This document shows, in pieces, positions 4,637 through 7,658 of a DNA stretch of 7,658 nucleotides. This DNA comes from Chloroflexota bacterium (GTDB taxonomy: Bacteria > Chloroflexota > Dehalococcoidia > SM23-28-2 > RBG-16-64-32). The position numbers and the translations under genes were made by a program. How positions within the stretch are numbered: position 1 is the first letter of the stretch; each line of letters starts with the position of its first letter. The stretch covers positions 1 through 7,658 of the forward strand of contig VBJS01000017.1 in NCBI GenBank assembly GCA_005880055.1, read 5' to 3'. The notes beneath the pieces were generated by a model. That model was not told the origin of the DNA and made no database searches. It saw only the letters and a list, made by a program, of their open reading frames with translations.

Positions 4637-7192
4637 ATGGCGGAGATGGAGTGGACGCGAGCCGCGCCAAGAGCTGCCGAGCGGATAGCGCCTGAGTGGC
4701 TGAAGAACCTGGCCGGCCGCTACCTGGACTGGGAAGACTGGCTCACGCTTGCGCTGCTCCTCGCTGCGATAGCCAGTGTCTCCGTGCCGCTGGAAGGCGG
4801 CGGCTGGACGGAAAACATGCCGGCAATCACGCTGGTTTCCGTCCTCGCAGCGGTAACCGCCATGTTTCTGGCCCGGTCGCAACTTGCGGTATACCTTGCA
4901 TGGCCCCTCGGTATCCTCACCGGCGCGCTCATCACGCTCTGGCAGGCTCTGATCATGGTCGGCCCGGGAACGCCCGAGGAGCGCCTGGACGCCATTTATT
5001 GGCGCTTCAATGATTGGTTTTACAAGGCGTTAAATGGAGGCGTAAGCAACGATTCGTTGCCGTTCCATGTCCTGATTGTTGGCCTTACCTGGATGGGCGT
5101 TTTCCTCTTCAGTTGGAGCGTTTTCCGCTGGCAAAACGCCTGGATCGGGCTCATTCCCGGGGGTATCGCTCTATTCCTCGATACCACCCTCATCGGCGAC
5201 TCGCTCTCCGGCGCAGCGCTGCTGTACTACCTGTTCGGCTTCCTCTTGATCATGCGCACCAGCCTCACATCGCGAATGTCCCGGTGGCGGCGCGACGGAA
5301 CAGCCTACCCGCAGTTGATCAGCCTCACGTTCCTGAACTTCAGCTCGTGGCTCCTTTTAGTAATGATTGCCGCTGCCTGGATTGCCCCCGTCGGGCCGTT
5401 CCATACTCCCCAGCCCGTCCAGGGGTTTGTTGACCGGATCGAGGCGGCCGGCGTGGATTTTGTGCGCCTGGCCGGCCCGCTCCACGTCAAGAAAGTGGTG
5501 CCGCTGCACAGTTACACCGGCGTCCTACCCTTCCAGGGCTCGGTGAGCCTTACGGAACGAGAGCTGCTGTCCGTTAAGGTCAACGACCCTAACCTGAAAG
5601 GACCCTACATCTTGCGGGGCACGGTCTACGATAAATATGGTTCCGGAGGCTGGGAATCCGGCAAGCGGCAGGGCGAAAACCTGTCCCCGTACACGGTGCA
5701 GCGGCTCACGGAGCAGATCCAATCGGGGAGCGTCAACGGGACGCTCGTGCCACTGGACGTGCAGGTGGTAGCAAACAGTGTTGTCGGCACCGTCATCTTT
5801 GTGCCCGGCCAGGCTGTCTCTGCGGACCGCGCGCTCACCGCGCAGATGCCTGCCGACAGCGTGCAACGGTACGTGGTTGACCTGCCGGACGGCGGACAAA
5901 ACATCACGGACGGCCAGGTGATGGCGGGAGCACCCAAGAACCTGATACCGCTCAAAGTCGTCCGTGACTCCTCCAATCGGGTTCAGTACGTGGAGGCGTT
6001 CAACGGCGCGGACCAGGCGCTGCCGGATGTAGCATCGTTGGAACCGAATGACCGTGTGGATAAAGGCCAATCGTACCAGGTATCCAGCTTCATTCCGACG
6101 ACCACGCCGGAAGAGCTGCAAAAGGCAGGACGAAACTATCCGACGTGGGTCAGTTCCCAATATCTCCAGCTCCCGGACGACTTGCCGCAGAGGGTAAAGG
6201 ACCTGGCTCGCGAGATCACCAGCCGATACCTGCAAACCCACGGCATCCTGCCTACAGAAACCGATAAGGCCGGGACGAGGCAGGTGCCGGAGAAGGCGTC
6301 TGCCTACGACCTTAGCGTGGCCATTCAGGAGTACTTGCGGGCTTTCCCGGTGGATTACAGTGTCCCTGATACCCCAGCCGGACGCGATACCGTCGATTAC
6401 TTCCTGTTCGACACGCAGCGTGGGTACTTCGATTACCACGCCTCAGCCATGGTAGTGATGCTGCGATCGCTCGGAGTGCCGGCGCGGCTCGGCGTAGGCT
6501 TTGTGGTCGACGAATCTGACTACGATCACGACACCGAGGCCTACGTTGTGCGGGACCGCAACTCGTATGCCTGGCCGCAGATATACTTCCCGGGCTACGG
6601 CTGGGTGGACTTCAATCCCACGCCTGACCGGCCGGCTGACCTTCGCCCGCAGGTCAGCGATCCAACGACACCGCACGCGGGCCTTGATCCGGACATCCTG
6701 AAACAACTCCCTGTGGGCGCGGACCCCATCTTCGATATCGAGAAGCAGTTTGGCGATGCGGGCGCGGCGGATACGACGGCCTCGGACTCCGGTAATGGAT
6801 ACGCTACGTGGATCATCGTCGCGATGGTAGGGCTCGCTGTGATTATCGCCGGCGCTGCCGCGCTGGGCTGGCAGCGTTCAGTAGTCGGGCTGCCCCTCGC
6901 GCAGCAGCATTGGGAGAAGTTGGTGCGTTTGTCGTCCTGGGCTGGCTGTCCTCTACAGCAGGGCCAGACTCCGGCGGAATTCGCCAACGGTCTTCAGCGC
7001 CGGTTCCTCGGTCTGCGCGGGGTATCAGTGCTTGCCGCTGCCTACAACCGCTCGCGCTTTGGCCGGCGGCCGCCTGACGCCGCGGAGTTGGAGCGCATCC
7101 GTGAGCTCTGGCCGGATATCCGCGCCGCCCTTGTAAGCGCCATCCTCGGCCGGCTCACGCGCCAGAAGCAACCGCCCCAACCGCCCGTTTAG
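4637..7192 (+). CDS. Transglutaminase-like membrane protein (DUF3488/TgpA type, DUF4129 C-terminus), probably catalytically inactive
   Basis: This 851-residue protein is the last gene of the operon. Its order matches the TgpA family: about seven membrane helices (near 35-51, 61-79, 84-108, 142-162, 168-184, 190-207, 225-252), a large extracytoplasmic region with the transglutaminase core (about 585-665), one more helix (723-745), and a cytoplasmic DUF4129 region (about 755-840). In Pseudomonas aeruginosa the comparable trio includes TgpA, which is needed for growth. The core is well kept: VDYFLFDTQRGY, SAMVVMLRSLGVPARLGVGF, YFPGYGW and the PTP end. All three catalytic positions are changed: Phe598 where Cys is expected (RGYFDYHAS), Tyr644 where His is expected (NSYAW) and Asn660 where Asp or Glu is expected (VDFNPTP). 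The frame is unbroken, so this is not a decayed gene. It probably serves as a binding or scaffold protein at the cell surface. The ATG at 4637 follows the DUF58 stop by 2 bases; ATG at 4646 is an alternative. Confidence 0.95.
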   Translation: MAEMEWTRAAPRAAERIAPEWLKNLAGRYLDWEDWLTLALLLAAIASVSVPLEGGGWTENMPAITLVSVLAAVTAMFLARSQLAVYLAWPLGILTGALITLWQALIMVGPGTPEERLDAIYWRFNDWFYKALNGGVSNDSLPFHVLIVGLTWMGVFLFSWSVFRWQNAWIGLIPGGIALFLDTTLIGDSLSGAALLYYLFGFLLIMRTSLTSRMSRWRRDGTAYPQLISLTFLNFSSWLLLVMIAAAWIAPVGPFHTPQPVQGFVDRIEAAGVDFVRLAGPLHVKKVVPLHSYTGVLPFQGSVSLTERELLSVKVNDPNLKGPYILRGTVYDKYGSGGWESGKRQGENLSPYTVQRLTEQIQSGSVNGTLVPLDVQVVANSVVGTVIFVPGQAVSADRALTAQMPADSVQRYVVDLPDGGQNITDGQVMAGAPKNLIPLKVVRDSSNRVQYVEAFNGADQALPDVASLEPNDRVDKGQSYQVSSFIPTTTPEELQKAGRNYPTWVSSQYLQLPDDLPQRVKDLAREITSRYLQTHGILPTETDKAGTRQVPEKASAYDLSVAIQEYLRAFPVDYSVPDTPAGRDTVDYFLFDTQRGYFDYHASAMVVMLRSLGVPARLGVGFVVDESDYDHDTEAYVVRDRNSYAWPQIYFPGYGWVDFNPTPDRPADLRPQVSDPTTPHAGLDPDILKQLPVGADPIFDIEKQFGDAGAADTTASDSGNGYATWIIVAMVGLAVIIAGAAALGWQRSVVGLPLAQQHWEKLVRLSSWAGCPLQQGQTPAEFANGLQRRFLGLRGVSVLAAAYNRSRFGRRPPDAAELERIRELWPDIRAALVSAILGRLTRQKQPPQPPV

Positions 7193-7502
7193 GCGCGGTT
7201 CCTGCCAACGGGGGCTTTCGCATCTGCAGCTCGCTTGGATGCGTGTGGGGTATGCAGAAGAAGCTGAGTACGTCGCGCGGCTCCGGCGCAGTGTACACCC
7301 GCCGGCGACCTCGCGTAACCGAGCCATTCGGGCATCGAGCTATTAAGGCGGCCGCGGGCGAAGCTGGCTTGTTATGCGGGGGCACGGAGCATCTAGTGGG
7401 GGAAGGCCAAGCACCGGAACTCCATGCTGGGCCTGGCGTTCCGCGATGGTTTTCCCGCGCCGAGAAAACGCTTCGCGCCATTCGGCCGATGAGCGCTGGA
7501 AA
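7193..7502. other. Intergenic stretch without a convincing gene
   Basis: These 310 bases between the operon and the TetR regulatory region hold no tRNA, no recognisable protein and no hairpin with a T-run. Two GC-rich inverted repeats are visible: CGCATC/GATGCG (7219-7224 and 7238-7243) and the stronger one listed at 7283-7305. The operon may end through one of these with Rho, or elsewhere. Confidence 0.5.
7283..7305. repeat. GC-rich hairpin downstream of the operon, possible transcription end
   Basis: CCGGCG (7283-7288) pairs with CGCCGG (7300-7305) around a loop that contains the 8-base palindrome GTGTACAC (7291-7298). It lies about 90 bases after the stop of the transglutaminase-like gene. 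No T-run follows, so it is not a classical intrinsic terminator; it could stabilise the 3' end of the message or be a protein-binding site. Confidence 0.3.
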
Positions 7503-7518
7503 TGTGATCTACGTCACA
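7503..7518. promoter_or_regulatory. CRP/FNR-family binding site in front of the TetR gene
   Basis: TGTGA (7503-7507), six bases, TCACA (7514-7518): both half-sites match the CRP consensus exactly, and the flanking AAATGTGATCT matches the left half of the extended E. coli consensus as well. The centre (7510.5) is 41.5 bases upstream of the start predicted by the -10 box at 7540-7545, the standard place for a class II activator site, and no good -35 box is present. Which family member binds (CRP, a GlxR-like or another regulator) cannot be told from the site. Confidence 0.6.
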
Positions 7519-7539
7519 GAAATCGAGAGCCAAATCCGC

Positions 7540-7545
7540 TATAAA
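7540..7545 (+). promoter_or_regulatory. -10 box of the TetR-family gene
   Basis: TATAAA matches five of six consensus positions and lies in an unusually AT-rich patch (TATAAAAAGAA) within GC-rich DNA. Transcription would start near 7552, giving a leader of about 25 bases. The -35 region at 17 bases spacing (CAGAAA) is poor, as expected if the promoter depends on an activator. Confidence 0.55.
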
Positions 7546-7547
7546 AA

Positions 7548-7559
7548 GAATGAACATTC
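7548..7559. promoter_or_regulatory. Palindrome over the transcription start, likely TetR operator
   Basis: GAATG-AA-CATTC has perfect 5-base arms and covers about -4 to +8 relative to the predicted start. TetR-family regulators very often repress their own gene from a short palindrome at this place. The link to the TetR gene 18 bases downstream is inference from position. Confidence 0.45.
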
Positions 7560-7576
7560 GTTTTGTTGGTGGACAA

Positions 7577-7658
7577 ATGCCAAAGGTAACAGAAGCGCAC
7601 CTGGAATCGCGAAAGCAGCAAATCATGGATGCCGCCTCCCACTGCTTTTCGCAGGACG
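7577..7658 (+). CDS. TetR-family transcriptional regulator, 5' part only
   Basis: Only 27 codons are inside the window; the rest lies beyond the right edge. The text MPKVTEAHLESRKQQIMDAA, then SHCFSQD, matches the start of the TetR DNA-binding domain: a basic lead (ESRKQQI), the first helix with the IxDAAxxxF pattern, and the turn towards the second helix. The family binds operator DNA as a dimer and releases it on binding a small ligand; the ligand domain is not visible. The ATG at 7577 is chosen because it gives the usual family N-terminus and has GGTGG four bases ahead. An in-frame ATG at 7550 would add nine residues but lies at or before the predicted transcription start. A CRP-type site, a -10 box and a palindrome lie just upstream. 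Confidence 0.85.
   Translation, partial: MPKVTEAHLESRKQQIMDAASHCFSQD

Noticed and set aside
5525..6439. Minus-strand open frame of 304 codons, and a similar one of 271 codons at 3441-4256
   Set aside because: Both are antisense to genes with strong domain evidence and show no recognisable motifs of their own.
7179..7200. AACCGC/GCGGTT hairpin across the stop of the last operon gene as an intrinsic terminator
   Set aside because: The stem is short, overlaps the coding end and is followed by mixed sequence without a T-run.
7550..7552. In-frame ATG as an earlier TetR start
   Set aside because: It lies at the predicted transcription start and gives an N-terminus unlike the family; ATG 7577 fits better.
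7243..7658. A plus-strand frame open from GTG 7243 to the right edge, about 138 codons
   Set aside because: It runs through the CRP-type site and the TATAAA region and continues out of frame through the TetR start; the translation has no domain character and the lack of stops is expected in GC-rich DNA.

Overview
The window looks like chromosomal DNA of a GC-rich, free-living bacterium. The protein style (near-leaderless or GTG/CTG starts, a MoxR/DUF58/transglutaminase trio, a crotonase beside an unrelated membrane protein) and the degenerate heptamer repeats between genes suggest a Chloroflexota lineage. That placement is an impression from sequence style, not a database result. I see no rRNA, tRNA, CRISPR array, integrase or insertion sequence.

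Left part, minus strand (1-2117): from right to left, an enoyl-CoA hydratase/isomerase-family gene, a GRAM/PH-like membrane protein that starts at the base after its stop codon, then a 177-base gap and a class I SAM-dependent methyltransferase cut off by the left edge. The GRAM-like gene is clearly lower in GC than its neighbours. The gap holds two GATAAT boxes, a 7-base inverted repeat and a 9-base direct repeat.

Centre (2118-2343): the intergenic region between the crotonase gene and the plus-strand operon, which are divergent. It holds a likely crotonase promoter and a 62-bp element: 9-base inverted ends enclosing degenerate 7-base repeats.

Main plus-strand operon (2344-7192): a MoxR AAA+ ATPase, a DUF58 membrane protein with a vWA-like domain, and a large membrane-anchored transglutaminase-like protein (DUF3488/TgpA architecture with a C-terminal DUF4129 region). 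They are separated by 8 and 2 bases and surely work together, probably at the cell envelope: the ATPase remodels or chaperones, DUF58 bridges to the membrane, and the transglutaminase-fold protein is the outside-facing component. Two things stand out. MoxR has no ATG, GTG or TTG that would give a full-length protein, but has a CTG behind a strong Shine-Dalgarno. The transglutaminase domain has lost all three expected catalytic residues (Phe, Tyr and Asn at the Cys, His and Asp/Glu positions) while the rest of the fold is intact, so it is probably a pseudoenzyme.

Right edge (7193-7658): about 310 bases with no convincing gene, then a compact regulatory region: a perfect TGTGA-N6-TCACA site centred at -41.5 from the start predicted by a TATAAA box, a palindrome over that start, and the first 27 codons of a TetR-family regulator running off the window.
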